DNA of 64,000 nt, from positions 2,790,001-2,854,000 of the forward strand of contig JANATG010000002.1 in the NCBI GenBank assembly GCA_029449235.1. Reading direction: 5' to 3'. Origin of the DNA: Linnemannia schmuckeri (taxonomy: Eukaryota > Mortierellomycota > Mortierellomycetes > Mortierellales > Mortierellaceae). Each line of letters starts with the position of its first letter. Position 1 is the first letter of the stretch. This document shows, in pieces, positions 14,355-27,117 of this stretch. The notes beneath the pieces were generated by a model that searched no databases, had not been told where the DNA came from, and saw only the letters and a list, made by a program, of their open reading frames with translations. Made by a program: the position numbers and the translations under genes.

Positions 14355-14421
14355 TGAGTGATCAGTGCCATCAATACCATCAATGCCATCAGTGCCATCA
14401 GCAAGCGTCATCGATCACTCA
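14355..14421. repeat. 9-bp minisatellite between 9-bp inverted arms
   Basis: Four direct copies of a 9-bp unit (agtgccatc, aataccatc, aatgccatc, agtgccatc; 14364-14399) lie between TGAGTGATC (14355-14363) and its perfect inverse GATCACTCA (14413-14421). The whole can form a short stem with a repeat-filled loop. Confidence 0.8.
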
Positions 14422-15646
14422 CAGATCCCATCGACCTTTTTTTTTCTTTTGAGGAAGGAACATAAAAAAAGAGTTCCTAGTTGTTTGCGTGGATGCACCT
14501 TCCACGCACCCTGGAAAGTAAAAAAGAAAAAGGGAGGATGGTGCTGTTTGCTACTCTTTCTTTCTCCCTTATCACACACGCACACCCGTTTATTTACTCA
14601 ATAATAACAGCAACAACAAAGTTAAGAATCGGTTCCTTTCCCCGTGGAAGAGGGTCTATTCCGCATGTATACAAGGAAGACTGCGGTTATGTCCAATGAG
14701 ACAAATAAACAAACGCTCTTATGTTTATTGTGGTGCCTGCGATTGCTTTGTTTCTTCTCTTGACCGGCCAACCAACTGGGGGGAGCAGCTCCATGGGTTC
14801 TTCCTCGCAAAGGCTTTGGCTAACAAACCGTGGTCCGTTAACCAATCGGACAACATAGGATGCATAAACAAAAGGGTAGTGGTCGATTGTAGAGCAAAAA
14901 GGGTTGACATACATTAACATGAAGGGTAGCACGATCGTGCGAATGAATGTCCTTTCAGAGCGAATTGATGTTACTGTGCTAATTGTCATCCAGTGCTTGC
15001 ATACAAATGAGAAGGACAAGGGAGAGAGAGAGAACACAAACACAAGTGAGAACAGAGAGCAAACAAATAGCCAGCCCAAAAAGAAAGAGAGACGGCGCTA
15101 GACAAACAAGCAGACCTGGCCATTGCCTTGCTTTTACTCTTGTGAGTAAAGTAAGCAAACAACTCAAAGAAAAAAAAACAAAGAAATAAGCGATCGGACT
15201 TGTCTGGTTGTTGTTGTTGTAGTCGTCGTTGCTATTGTTGTTGCCAGCAGACGAACATAACTGTGCCAAGGAGGATGGCTCCCTTTGTGATTCCTTTCCT
15301 TCCTTTCCTCGTGGTTGCTCCTTTGCCACAAAAGGGCGAAATAGGGTTTACGTATTGAGTGTATACAGGTTCAATTCAATAGCCTCTCTCCCCTGAGCGG
15401 CCGTTTGTTCACCTCTTTCCGTTTTACTCTACACAATGTTTTTCTCATCAACCACAGTGAAAGAGAAAAAAGAACCAGTCAGACATCTCCCGTTTGTTCT
15501 TCCTGATTCTTGTGTGTATAAAACGAAGACTGTGTCCGCATTTTGTTTTCTTTTTTTTTCCTCCTTGGCTTGATTCCTACATTCAAATCCTTCAATACCC
15601 CTTTTCTCGTTCCCTTCACTCCCTCCTCCTTCTTCACACACACAAC

Positions 15647-17954
15647 ATGTCATCCGAACAGCCTGAGCTCAAGGATGCCCCCGCTCGCGTCGATCAGATC
15701 GCCTCATATACCACCCAGGACGAGAAGGACCAGACCCTTTTCCACCGCAAGGGATCTAATGAGGAGTTTGTCGACGAGAAGGCTGCTGCTCACGGTGAAT
15801 ATGATGCTCATGAGGAGACAAAGGACGAGAAGGTGCTTGGACTCCGCAAGAAGCTCTTTAAGATGCTGGTCCATGCCTTCCTCTGGGTCTGCTTCACTGG
15901 TATGTTTTAATTCCTTTGGTTACTTCCATGCTGTATATGCGCTCACACTTTCGAGCTAGGAAGTTGGGTGCACTGCAATATGATGGTGATGGCCTCCTCG
16001 GCAATTTGATCCCTGATGGGACAAGGGGGAGACAGCAGCAACAATAATAGCAACCAAGCAACATTAGCTGACAGAAGGAGCTGAAGGGGAAGAGAATAGG
16101 AAGGAGGAAGGAGAGTTGCATGGCGTAACGATGATTGCATTTCATTCCATCAGTATTTGCATCTCATTTACTATTCTTGCTCATCCTCAATTTTGGACAT
16201 ATCCCCTACGAAAACAGCATTGACGTTTGCTCTTGGAACGGGGGTGTGTCCCGGCTGAGTTGCTGTCAGTGTGTTTGTTATTGTCGTTGAGTGTGTGTGT
16301 GTGCTTTGTATGTGCAGCAGTGAACAGCCAAAAAACCTACTCAGAATTAAGGTTGTTTCACGCCCTGAAAAAAAATCGTCGCTGGGAACTCCTCTTCCCA
16401 GCAATCCTCTCGTACGTACTGTGCACATCCTGACCATGCATCCTCTCTCTTCTCCCCGCTCTCGTAGCATTCTTGGTTGTCTCGATTGTGTTGAACAAAG
16501 GTGGCCCCATCTCGGTCTTGGCCGTTGCCTATGGCTTCACTACCTTGTACTTGATCTCGGCTTACTCCCCCGAGGACACCTTCGCCCGCCCCGCTAAGGC
16601 CACCTGGAACGCCGGCGCCGGCGCTGTTAGCAAGCTCCCCCTCCGCATTCGCCAGGCTATTGGCTACGGCATATTTCCCATCGCCATGATCTTGACTGCC
16701 GTCATCCCCGAGGACGATGCCAACGGCACCCGTGTCCAGCGTGTCATCTCCCTCTGCGGATTGCTCCTCTTTGTCCTCGGTCTTTATGCCACCTCTCGCA
16801 ACCGCAGCGCCATTCACTGGCCCACTGTTGCCACCGGTATTGGTCTCCAGTACCTCTTGGGTCTCTTTGTCATCCGCACTGACTTTGGCCGCACCATCTT
16901 CTCTTACATTGGAGGCTTCATGGCCACCTTCTTGGGCTTCTCCTCCGCCGGTATCGGATTCATCATCGGAGGCGACATGATGAAGGCCTATGGAGGCACC
17001 TTCTTATTCGGTGTTTTGCCTGCCATCATCTTCTTCGGAGCCGTCATCCAAGTCCTCTACTACTACAACATCATTCAGACCGCCATTGGTGCCATGGGCA
17101 GAGTCATCGTCTACTTTTTTGAAATCTCTGGTGTCGAGGTCATTGCTGCCTGCGCGGCTCCTTTTGTTGGAATGACCGAGTCTGCCATGTTGGTCGGTCC
17201 CTACCTCGAACACGCCACCAACGCCGAGATTCACCAGGTCCTCGCCTCAGGATTCGCCACCATCTCGGGATCCGTTTATTTGGGTCTCATTGGCTTCGGT
17301 GCCTCACCCACCCACTTGATCACTTGCTGTGTCATGTCTGTCCCCTGCGCCATTGTCACCTCCAAGATGCGCTACCCCGAGGAGGAGGTCCCTCTCACCC
17401 GCGGCAAGAACGTCACCCTTGAGCGTCCCGAGGCCGAGGACTCCTTTGTCCACGCTCTCGCCAACGGCTCCATCCTCGGTATGCAGCTCTGCATTGTCAT
17501 CTCTGCTGTCCTGGTTGGTTTCATTTCTCTTTTGGCCTGCGCCAACTATGTCCTCGACTGGGTCTTTGTCTTCCTGGGTGTTACTGGTATCACCATCGAG
17601 CGTCTCATCGGATACTGTTTTTACCCCATTGCCTGGATCTTGGGCATGCCCTCGCAGGATGTCTATGCCGCCTCCAAGATGATGGGTGTCAAGTACATTA
17701 TCAATGAGTTTGTTGGTTTCGCCCAGGCCAAGGATGCTGGATTTTTCACCACCGCCACCGAGCGTGGAAAGATGTTGGCTACCTTCGCATGCTGCTCCTT
17801 TGCCAACCCTTCCTCCTTGGGTTCCCAGATCTCGCTCCTGGGCAAGATGGCCCCCTCCCGTGGTGGTGATATTGCTCGTGTTGCCGTCTCGGCCATCATT
17901 GCCGGTGCCCTGTCGACCATCATGTCGGCCTGCATTGCTGGCATCGTTCTGTAA
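15647..17954 (+). CDS. Concentrative nucleoside transporter, CNT family (579 aa)
   Basis: Ion-coupled nucleoside uptake carrier of the plasma membrane. Exons 15647-15899 and 16468-17954. The 568-bp intron (GTATGT..CTCGTAG) is phase 1 and joins WVCFT to AFLVVSIVL in the first membrane helix. The N-terminus is about 70 soluble charged residues (MSSEQPELKD..), with many hydrophobic segments after it. CNT hallmarks in order: GFSSAGIGFIIGG, the FVGMTESAMLVGPY loop, FATISGSVYLG, and the late GVKYIINEFVGFAQ and CSFANPSSLGSQ. The family motif GxKxxxNEFV is intact. Length fits fungal CNT proteins. Start supported by a CT-rich leader and ATG context ACAACATGTC. Substrate range (pyrimidine or purine) and coupling ion cannot be read from sequence. 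Confidence 0.95.
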
Positions 17955-18714
17955 TTTTCTTTCTTTCTTGCTTTCATTCTCTCATTTCAACTTTCAAGAT
18001 ATCCATAGCTCATAATCGGTTGATATAATAGCGGCTGGTCGTCAACCGTTTCTTTTCTTTTCATTAAAAACTGCCCGCAATTCCGGCCCCCATTCTTTGG
18101 GCAAACAAAAAGAAACTAGTTCTTCGATTGCTATGCAGTTTGTCAATGTTTGTCAACAATACTCATATCCCGTTGGATAGTTTTTGTGGTGGTGCTTTTT
18201 GGGCGCATGTCATGACCCGCATTGCGCTTCTTGAACGCTCTAATCAATGTCTTAAGTTTTTGTCGATATGTAATGACAGAGGACTTTCTCGTCTTTCAAC
18301 CCCATTATCTGTGTGTAAAAGGACAGCCCTTCCCAAGTGGCCTTGGCTGAACAGGGAGAGAAATTGAAAGATTTTAAAGAAGAGAGATAAAAAAAATGCA
18401 AGGAAGAAATAAAGGAAGCCAAAATAATTGAACAAAAAAAGCGCGAGTGTAGACGATTAGGATCACTGCGGTTGTTTGGGGAGGAAGGTAGCAGAGAAAA
18501 AAGGTGGCCTATGGTCATTTCTCTATTGGTCCACACTCCAACACTCATTAGCGCTGACCATGCGCATCAAGGCTCAAGTTTGCATTGTTACTTCCTCGTT
18601 CAGTTAACGTGAAAAGCCATACATATATGCCACGAAACTGTACATCCTTGAATTCCATTGCGCCGATGAAAACAAAAGAGAAGAGATAATTTAACATGTC
18701 GCAAAATTCCTAAT
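17955..18714. other. Convergent intergenic region
   Basis: 3' ends of the nucleoside transporter (+) and the OMA1-type protease (-) face each other here. I see only AT-rich UTR-like sequence and no gene. Confidence 0.6.
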
Positions 18715-20774
18715 CTATGCCACCTTGGCAGGCTCATTCGGTCCCACATTCGCCTCCACTTCAGAGCGACCCCAAGGCCGCCAACTAGCCCACCGCCGGA
18801 CAGTTCCTCTGAACCCTTTCCGTCTCCGCTCCTCCTCTTCCTCTTCCTCCTGCTTCTTCAGCAGTTCATCCATGGTCTCCATAACGTTTTGCACAGTTCC
18901 ATCCGTCAAGTCCCCGTCCTCATCCACATGAGTCTTGAGCCGATTATCCAGCGACACGAATCTCCTCATCGGTGCCTTCCTGCGCTTCAACACTTTCTCC
19001 CACATCTCTCTGGCAGGCATCACAGCTTCCTTGAGATACCTTGCACGCTCTGCCGAAGGTGGGTGGTCGTACATCCAATCGGTCCATTTGTGTACTTCTA
19101 CTGAGTCTTCCTCGTCCATCTCCCTTTGATCCTTGTCTGCCCATTGCTCCCACAACCTGACAGCATGCATGGGGTCATATCCTGCCAGGGCCATGAGTGT
19201 CAGCGACACCGTGTCAGCCTCGACCTCAATCGTCTGATGAAGTGGTCCTGACGCTGTAAAGTGCAAAAGATTGTTCGTCGTCTCGTCCACCCAAGAGTTG
19301 AACCATGGTCCCAGCGGGATCGAGACCGTCCACAGCGCACTCCGCAACAGATCTAAATGAGTAAAATATAGAAAATGAAAATAAATTATTTGCGCAATTT
19401 TGTCAACGAAATAAGAGTATCGTGCAGCGTGGCACATGTCCGAAGGGTTTAGCAAATGGTAAAATAATACGTACCGGCCAGGAACAGCATAACCGTCTCA
19501 CGACCATGCGTTTCCATGGTATGCCTCTGGATCACGTGAGCCAACTCATGCGCCACCACGGCCGCAATAAGATCTTCATCGTTCTCCAGCCAGTCCATAA
19601 GTCCAGAGTTAATAAAGATCAGCCGGGGTGGTCCCAATGAGAATGCATTGATGGCATCGTCTTCGGCAACAAAGATCTGGAAAGGTCGCTCGTCAAAGGT
19701 CATCTCCTTGAGTTCTGGATCCTCTTCTTCTGACTGCAACGCTGGCAATGTAGGAGGAAGAACAGTGCCTGTGGTGGGGATGAATGGAGACTGCGTCGAA
19801 ACAATAGTCTTGGTGACTGGTGGTGTTGTCGAATCCTGAGAATCTCCTGGTAACATCCCTTGTTGCTGCTGCTGTTGCTGCTGCTGTTGCTGCTGTTGCA
19901 AAACCTTTAGTCTTTCTTGCGCCTCTACATGTCTCTTCTCCAATCTCTCCACAATACCCGTCCTCAGCGTGGATCCATCCTGCTCGATAGAAGAGCTCAA
20001 TAGGTTTTGCAAAATGTGCTTGACCAGCTGGACTCTAGGGTCGTTCTCATCCTGAATTGTCGCAATTGAGCTCAGGAACTGTGGGATCTCATCCTGCAAC
20101 ATCTCCAACTCTTCCTCCTCGTTTGTGAACAGGAACCGCCACCGCCCCGTGTTGGGTGCTGCCTCTAGCCCAGCAAAGATAACCAGTCCAAAGCAGATGG
20201 GAGGGATCAGGACGAGGGTTAGGATGACCTTGGGCGACTGCTTGGCCGAGAGAGGCAAGAGTGTCAATGACACACGAGAAATCATCCGTAAGACTAGTGC
20301 AGTCACGGGCGTCTTGAGCGTAAAGATGGCCGCCGGCAAGATCGGGAGAGGTACCTGATTCGGTCTGGAGCTGTGAAACCAGGAGACGTGTTGTTGCAGG
20401 TGGAGAAGCTGTGGTCGATTCGCAAGGGCAAGTCCTCCTCCTCGTGGACGGGCGGCACCAATTGAGAAACATCTGAAGTGTGGGGTTGCTGCCGAAGATA
20501 CTAGCTTGGGTATACTCAGGAGGGTGAGAAGTGTGTTGCCGGTTGCGGCGATGGATCCTGCAGACTTGCTGGAGACGAGGTATCGGTTTAAGGTTCTTCG
20601 AGTATTGGTCAGCAATTGCCTCTGGTGTCCAACAATACGCCCATACCCTGAAGCTGCGACTTGTGCCGAGTCCGCTGGGCAGCCGAAGAGACAGGAAGTA
20701 GCGACAGTCTTGACGGGCTGTGGGTGAGCGAAAGAGGATCTGGCGACCTTGTTCCTGAAAGCAGCCGAGAGCAT
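18715..20774 (-). CDS. OMA1: OMA1-type mitochondrial inner-membrane metalloprotease, M48 (645 aa)
   Basis: Zinc endopeptidase of mitochondrial inner-membrane quality control. Exons (minus strand) 20774-19475 and 19352-18715. The phase-1 122-bp intron (GTACGT..TTTAG) restores LFLADLLRSALW. The frame is open upstream of 20774, but MLSAAFRNKVARSSF is preferred because it starts an Arg/Ser-rich matrix-targeting presequence. A hydrophobic segment (LTLVLIPPICFGLVIFAGL, about residues 182-203) is followed by the family stretch APNTGRWRFLF. Catalytic HELAH lies in VVAHELAHVIQRH, with the third-ligand region EADTVSLTLMALAGYDP in exon 2. A poly-Gln insert (about residues 291-305) and a Pro/Thr linker make it longer than yeast Oma1. 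The C-terminus is charged and Glu/Arg-rich. It shares a divergent promoter with the MICOS gene at 21166. Confidence 0.93.
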
Positions 20775-21165
20775 CCTGTCTTTTCTCGAGTCCAAGGGAA
20801 TCTCGGATGACCTTTTTGAGCAAAGAAGACAGGGATGGAGGAGGAAAGAAAGGGAAAGAGAGTGGATCTGATCCTTGACGAAGAAAGCGAGTACAATTGA
20901 GTGTGAGGGAGAGATGTGTTGGCGTGAAGGAGAGAGAGAGAGATGACACCTGACCGAAGAATGGAGCAGCGCATAAGCTGCATCCAACGGCCTGTTACCT
21001 GTTCTTGTTGCCTGTTCCTCCTCCCGTTCCTGCTCCCGTTCCTGCTCCGTCTGAATTCCGTTGATTGGATCCGAAAGAACGACAAATAGACAAATAGCCA
21101 TAACATCGCACGGGATTCTTCTCTCTTACTCTTCCTACTCTCCACTCTCCTTCCATCCATATACC
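20775..21165. promoter_or_regulatory. Divergent promoter between OMA1-type protease and MICOS subunit
   Basis: The 391 bp between the two proposed start codons must hold both promoters or 5' leaders. It is GA-rich on the protease side and CT-rich directly before the MICOS ATG (about 21120-21165), the leader pattern seen at other genes here. Specific sites were not identified. Confidence 0.6.
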
Positions 21166-22766
21166 ATGTTCCCTGTCTCGCAATCCTTGAAGGTACTCGT
21201 ACCGATCCACCAGACAAGACCACCAGGAAACAACAACAACTCACACCGGGAATGGAATGGCCTAACTCAATCGGCTGAACTCTCTCGTACACACACGCAC
21301 ATACATAACAGTCAGAGGATTCGTGGTTGTGCCTGAATAATAGCTGGATTTACTTTGCAGCTAGGAGATCTTGACAGGTGGTATACACAACAACTACACG
21401 ACAGCCAGCACACTCGAGGAAAAACAACGAGGGCGCACAAAAATGGCACGACTGCTGTATCACCCTCACCTTAGTAGCTACCACAGTAAAATACACGCAC
21501 AGGAAGTTACAACAACAGCCGATACTCATCAACCTGCGCATTTGGTCAATCCTTGTCTTTAGACAAAGTCTTTGGTCGCCATTGGTGCCAGTGTTAGCCT
21601 TTTGGTCAGCACAAGTGGCGCTGTCGCCCTTGCCGAGGGAAAGGAACGCAAGCAGAAGGTATGTCATTATCTACCAAGACGTATCGGCACGCTAAACTTT
21701 GAATAAACCCTGGTCTGGGCTTGAGAATAGATGCTCATTCGACTGTTCCATTATTCATGTCAATTGTAGCTCCCTATCTATGACGAGCCCGAGCCCGAGA
21801 TGATGATCAAGGAGGAGCCCACGCGCCTGGATGAGGCTCTTCGTGTTGCCCGCAAGGAGACCGATCGTCAGATTTTGGGCATGAAGCACCACCTCCAGAT
21901 GGTCACCAACAAGGTTGTCGATCTCGAGAAGGAAGCCGAGGGTACACATTATATCCACATGCACCTGAGATGTTATGTCAGCAGGCTTGGCTGGATGGAA
22001 TAACTAAATGCTGAGAAAGACCCGCTTACTAACCGTGCTATTCTCTTCAATTCGCGGGAAGTAGGCACTATCAAGTCGGTTCTTGTCAAGGAGGAGGAAG
22101 TCATGCCCGCTGCTCTTTATGTTGTTGTTGCAGGTTTCGCTGGATCCATCTTTTCTAGCCGCCGTAAGTCTAGAGCCTTAGCGTCACATGCAGTATCCTG
22201 CAACATTTTGAAACTATGGCTGTCAGGCTAACCATCGAATCTACGTCGCACTATTACCGCTAGGCAACATTCTGCTCCGCTTCTTGACTCCTGTTGCATT
22301 CTCTGCTATGGCTTTCGGATACTTTTTCCCCGCCTCTTCCAATCGCCTGATCGCCCAAGCCAACAACTCTGACTTTTCAAAGTACATCCCCAAGGATGTT
22401 CAGAACCAGATCCGTGACCTCACCAACACTGCCAGCAGCACCATCAACAGCGCCACTAGCTCTGCTGTCAGCCAAGAGTCCAAGTTGACCAAGGCTGTCG
22501 AGGATATCAAGCACAGTGCTCAGGAAGTCAAGGAGGCCTTTGAGAAGACCAATGTACAGGAGAAGATCCAGGAAAAGTTTGAAGAGTCCGTCTCGGTCGC
22601 CAAGGAGACCGTCGAGGATGTCAAGGAGAAGGTCGCAGAGATCAAGAAGTCTGTCGTCGATAAGGTTGAGGAGGAGAAGGCCAAGGTCGAGAAGACCGCT
22701 GAGGAAAACGACAGGGAGAAGAGGCTGCGCAAGATCCGTGAGGAGGACAGCCTCAAGCGTGTTTAA
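21166..22766 (+). CDS. MICOS subunit MIC26/MIC27 (apolipoprotein O-like), 298 aa
   Basis: Inner-membrane protein of the complex that shapes crista junctions. Exons 21166-21192, 21563-21658, 21770-21941, 22065-22163, 22264-22766. All junctions are GT..AG and in phase. Exon 2 gives a hydrophobic N-terminal segment (ASVSLLVSTSGAVALAEG), exon 3 the family motif LPIYDEPEPE, exons 4-5 two short hydrophobic segments (PAALYVVVAGFAGSIFSSR and FLTPVAFSAMAFGYFFP). After these comes a long charged Lys/Glu coiled coil to the end. The first exon (MFPVSQSLK, 27 nt) is the least certain part: chosen for its CT-rich leader and phase, but an alternative start at 21442 (MARLLYHP..) with a weak GTTACA donor is possible. 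The long charged tail exceeds that of yeast Mic26/27. Confidence 0.85.
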
Positions 22767-22998
22767 AAATCAAGAGCTCGCATTTATCAATGGGGAGGGA
22801 TTCTGCTTTTGGTGAGCATAGAAAATAGTATCTGAACACTTGAAAAACATGGCATGAACAACCCAACCTATTCGCATGATACTCAGATAGAGAAACGTAT
22901 CGCTGCTGTGCACGAGCGAACGTTAAGTGTCTAGTGCACAATAAGGAAAGCAAAAAAATAGATATTCAACTCGTTTACAGTGTCGTTGATAACCTATG

Positions 22999-25784
22999 TT
23001 ACACAACTACGGCCATGTCAATAACAACAGCTGAGTCCCTTATAACCATCCCCATCCTTGCCTTCTCCCTCTCCGCCGAACCAGCACCAACACCCTTCCC
23101 ACCAAGCAGGCTCAGCTTCTGCTCTAACTCTGCACCAGGAAAGCTCTCAAAGTAAAACCGGGCCATAACCAGGTTGCGTTGATACGTCGCCGGGGAATGC
23201 GAGATCACGAAGGGGAACGTCAACATAACTCGCTCCCCGATGCAAGGCATCCGTAGGCGACTCTCTTCGTCCAGGTCGTACTTAACCTTGGCCAACAGCA
23301 TCTCCTTCTCGACTTCTTGTGCATAGAATGCTGTCTCCCTGCTACTCTTGTTCTTGCGACCAAACCAACTTGATGTGGTCTTGAGAGTGTTTTGGTGTGG
23401 TGGGTCGTTGGTCTCCACGGCCTTTTGGGTCACGAGGGTCTCTTGGATACCACGAAGCAACTCTGAGACTTCTTGGTCTGTACGCTGAAGCCCTCCACAC
23501 AGATCTGTCTGACTGTCTGAGGGCTTAGTCAAAGGTCGGATGGGCGAATTGAAAAGGCGGATCATCTGTCCGACATGTCTGTAGTCCAGAAGTGAGTTCA
23601 AGGGCTTTTCGAGCAAAAGTGCAGCTTCTTCATCATCGGCTTGGTATCTGAACTCGGTGGCTCCATAAGACGGTTTCTTGCTCAAGGACAAGGACGATGC
23701 AGGCGAATGGTGAGAGTGAGGCTCAGACGATGAGGGTAGGGGGCAGTTGACGCATGGGAAGAGACGCTTCCTCAGATCATCGGGATCGGTACTGCAGCTT
23801 GGTGGCATCCTGGGGACGATATCCTTGTCGGTAATAACTCGGTAGTAGACGGGTTTGTAGGAGCTCCTGTTCATGAACTGGATATGGTGCTGATCAAACT
23901 CTTTTGCAAATGCCGTGTCTCCGAGCTTGGGGCTCGCAAAGCTGTAGCAATCCCGCAAGATGACCAAGTCGTTTAGGTCCTCCTTGTCGTGGTGACCAGG
24001 GAAACCCAAGTGGTTCAGAAATCCAAAGTGGGCCCTGAGCGTGGACCGGTGTGAGCCGATGGTCGATGAGGATGAAGACGACAAGGGCGACATTGGTGCT
24101 GATGAGGTGCCAGAGTGGTTAGAGTTGAAGCGAGAAAGCATTTCCTCCAGAACCGTTCTTGAGGCACCATGTTCATCATGCAAGAGAGTCTTGACCGAGT
24201 CGGCAGAGTATCCTTCAAAGAGTGGGTCGTCCGAGCGCAGTGGTAACTGCAATCGGGCCATAGTCAACGCAGCAAGCGCTCCTCCTATTACATAAAGAAA
24301 AAGAAGAGGGGTTATGTTGGCCAGTTTCTCATATGAAACTCGGGTCGACCATCACCAACTCTCACGAAGACACAATACCCTCCTGGCTTTACCTACCAAG
24401 CGAATGGCCTGTCATCCACAAGTTGATGGGCTTGCCATGCTTCTCTCGCAGTTTCTTGGCTGTCGCAAAGATGGTCTCCATGATTGTCTGAAAGGGGTTG
24501 GTCCTATTCACCCCAGCATGTTTAGTCTCGTCAAGGGGTAAGGGATCGGGAAAGAGCGACTCGTAGAATCCCTTGTGTACCTCGCCGTAGAGGTACTCTT
24601 TAGCATCAACGCGCTGGATGGTACCATCAATCAGGTACTCGTCTTTGCACAGAAAAAATAAAAAGAGCCAAGGGTCAGTACTATATACAGTTGCTGTTCG
24701 TGAATCGCGAATATGGATATCACACATGAACTAAAAAGAGATGCTTACTGAAGGCGAGGACAGAGGTGCCTTTGAAAACCAAGACAATCGACTCCTCGTT
24801 GTAGAACAATCCAGCATAAGGACCTCCCAAAGATTTGAGCTCGCTGACACCCTCGAACCGCATCCCCATAAACTGCGCCTTTCTGTCAATTGTCTCCTCA
24901 CTAGCCAGAAGTAAGTCCGCCGCCTGTTGTCTCTGCTCCTCGCTATCAATGTCCTCGAGGATTTCCGCGGCCTTTTTGACCAACTTGTCGTCCCGCTCAT
25001 ATGCGAGTGTTGAAAGGATGAGCAGCAGATGGGTGATGTAGTAACTAAAAACGGGTTTGCCTTTGGGCTTAAGATCTGAGAGCTGCTCCAATGCTTCCCG
25101 TGTCCCGTTTGGGTCAACCCTGTCTGTGTCATGGAAAGAAAAGAAGAAAAAAAATGTTGAGCTTGAAAGAATTTTGATGCACTTGGTGAACTTCCATGGA
25201 CACATCTGCACATGCGTGCACCTGCCACCTCCCCTCCTCCCCTTCCCCTACTGAGTCTACTCGCCACCCTCTTTATCGCACATTTCACTCTTACCTGTGG
25301 GGTCAAACAGGAGAATCTGCTCCTTCAGAAAGATCTGAAAAGCCTTCCTGCCTGCTGCCGTATAAGAGCTCCATAGAATCACCAGTGATACAGTCCACTG
25401 ACAAAAGATAAGAATACCAACAAGGGCCGGGAACAATCCGAGCGCATAGGCTTTGCTGACGGGTCCTTTTCCAGGGAGGGTCGAGGGTTGCCGTAAATTA
25501 CGAATGTATTCCTTCAAGCCGTTGTGGAGGTAGGTTGCAAAATCAAGTGGTTTGATACTAATTGGCTCCTTCAGCGGTTTGTCACCTTTCATTGACGAGG
25601 AAGAGCTTTTTGGGGTGGTCGTGTTAATGGTGCTTTTGGCGTCGTGGACATGGTGGGAAGTAGAACCACAGAACTCTCGAAGGTGGCATTCCCGGATAGA
25701 AAATTTTTCAGGAACATGAAGATGCGGACATTCTTCCGTTGGCTGGCCGTGCTCGAGAGATGAGCAATCAACGGACCAAGTCAT
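22999..25784 (-). CDS. Membrane-anchored class-3 lipase (798 aa)
   Basis: Predicted triacylglycerol/diacylglycerol-type lipase of the alpha/beta-hydrolase fold. Exons (minus) 25784-25295, 25123-24749, 24642-24397, 24284-22999, all phase 1 junctions. One hydrophobic segment near the N-terminus (ALGLFPALVGILIFCQWTV) suggests a membrane anchor before the catalytic domain. Class-3 marks: IVLVFKGTSVLAFNEYL before the core, KGFYESL, nucleophile GHSLGG at Ser369 (the Gly after the Leu is split by intron 3), ASPKLGD, catalytic Asp in DKDIVPRMPP (about residue 525), and candidate His in SHSPATYQRNL (about 733). A Ser/Pro-rich insert interrupts the region after the nucleophile, as in sn-1-specific DAG lipases. 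Exon 2 acceptor was chosen by phase among two neighbouring AGs. Substrate and organelle are inference. Confidence 0.88.
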
Positions 25785-27117
25785 CTTTTGAGCGAGGGGA
25801 TAGAGGGAGGACGAAAAAGAAGGGAGAGGTGTTTGAGAATGGATAAAGTGGGGGATTCGGGTCGTAAAATGATGAAAAAAGGGGGGAGGATAGTTCAGAT
25901 GGCAAAGAATGAAAGGAAGGATGAAAAAAGAAGAAAGCAAAACGCTTACACTTGAATTTATGAGGATCTAAGAGTGGCAAAGAACTCAGTAGCCATGATG
26001 AAATGTGAAGTGTGGTACTGGTGGTAGTGGTGGTGATGGCATGGCGAAGGCAGTGTTTTATTCTTGTTCACGAATGAAAAGGATGATTAAAGGAGAGAAG
26101 AACAAGAATAGGGCACGAGAGGAGAGGTTAATATGGCCAATGGACCTAGCCCAGACAACAGAGCTATTTCTCCGAGGAGGAAAATGACCATGCGCCCACA
26201 GGAGTCGACCGAATTCATTCGTTTGTTATTTCGCTCTTTCTCGTGTTTATTTGCGAAGAACTTCTGTCGACTCACAGTAAGAGACAGCAGGGGTCATTTA
26301 ATGAAAAAAAATAAAAAACAAGTTCGTTCTGGTTGAACAGTCGGAGGACAGACCATCTCTTTCTCCCTCCCCGCCTTTTTCTCAGCGATTGCTCACACCA
26401 ACCGTGCATGTCAACAATCTTCCTTCTTTTCTTCAGTCTAACAATCAGCAGCGTTATTTCCTTGCATTCGATATATTTACTTCCTTGCAATATGAAGGCC
26501 TTTTGGAGTCACTTAATTCCTGATCAAAAAATATCAGATAGTGTCGGTACATATCCAGGCACCACCATGGAGCAGTACGGCAGATAGGAGTCTAAAAAAC
26601 CAATGTCTCAGGCTTGTCATCACATCTCTCTGCCCATGGACATCATCATCGAAGTCGGCCAAAAAAGGAAATTTCGGCATTCCCTGCCCCTCTCGATTTA
26701 CGATTTAGGCCTCCCGGCAGTGCCGGCACACTATTGCTGTTTTGCCCTGACTGATTTCATTCTTTTGCTTTTTGTTCCATCCGCTTCTTTTCCAAAATCT
26801 GCTTCCTCCTCCTCCTGCTCCTCGTCCGACTCCTCCGACTCTACTGACTCTCCATTAAAAAGAATCACTCGCTTCTCTTCTCCCTTCTTCTCTACTCTTC
26901 TCTCTTCTCACGCTACTCTCTTCTTCTCACTCTTCTCTCCTTCTTTACCCGTCTCTTTTTTTTATTCCACCCTTTCTCCCCTCTCAAGCAGTTCTTTTAT
27001 CTCCACGTCTCTCTTCCTTTACGTTTTTCTTCTTTTTGTTTCGTCACACCAAACTACAACTTATATCCCTCCTCCCCTCCATTCAAACGCAATTGAAATA
27101 ACGAATTCTTTCAAAGC
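25785..27117. promoter_or_regulatory. Divergent intergenic region, lipase and PPR genes
   Basis: 1.3 kb between two start codons on opposite strands. GA-rich on the lipase side; from about 26780 to 27100 a long CT-rich tract leads into the PPR ATG. A low-complexity open frame (26603-27121) is Ser/Phe/Leu-rich translated leader and is not supported as a gene. Confidence 0.6.

Larger units (their letters stand above)
10921..15646. other. 4.7-kb gene-free region
   Basis: I see no supported gene on either strand. Open frames are short, of biased composition, and lack recognisable domains or consistent splice partners. The left part is the PH-gene 3' region. The right end (about 15590-15645) is the CT-rich leader of the nucleoside-transporter gene. 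It also contains an A30 run and a small minisatellite inside inverted arms (separate entries). No convincing tRNA A-box/B-box pair was found. Confidence 0.6.

Noticed and set aside
15360..15380. tRNA-like B-box (GGTTCAATTC)
   Set aside because: No matching A-box or foldable cloverleaf at the right distance.
16227..16433. Extra exon of the nucleoside transporter encoding NRRWELLFPAILSYV
   Set aside because: It looks membrane-like, but no donor puts it in phase with the next exon, and direct joining of exons 1 and 2 gives a normal first helix.
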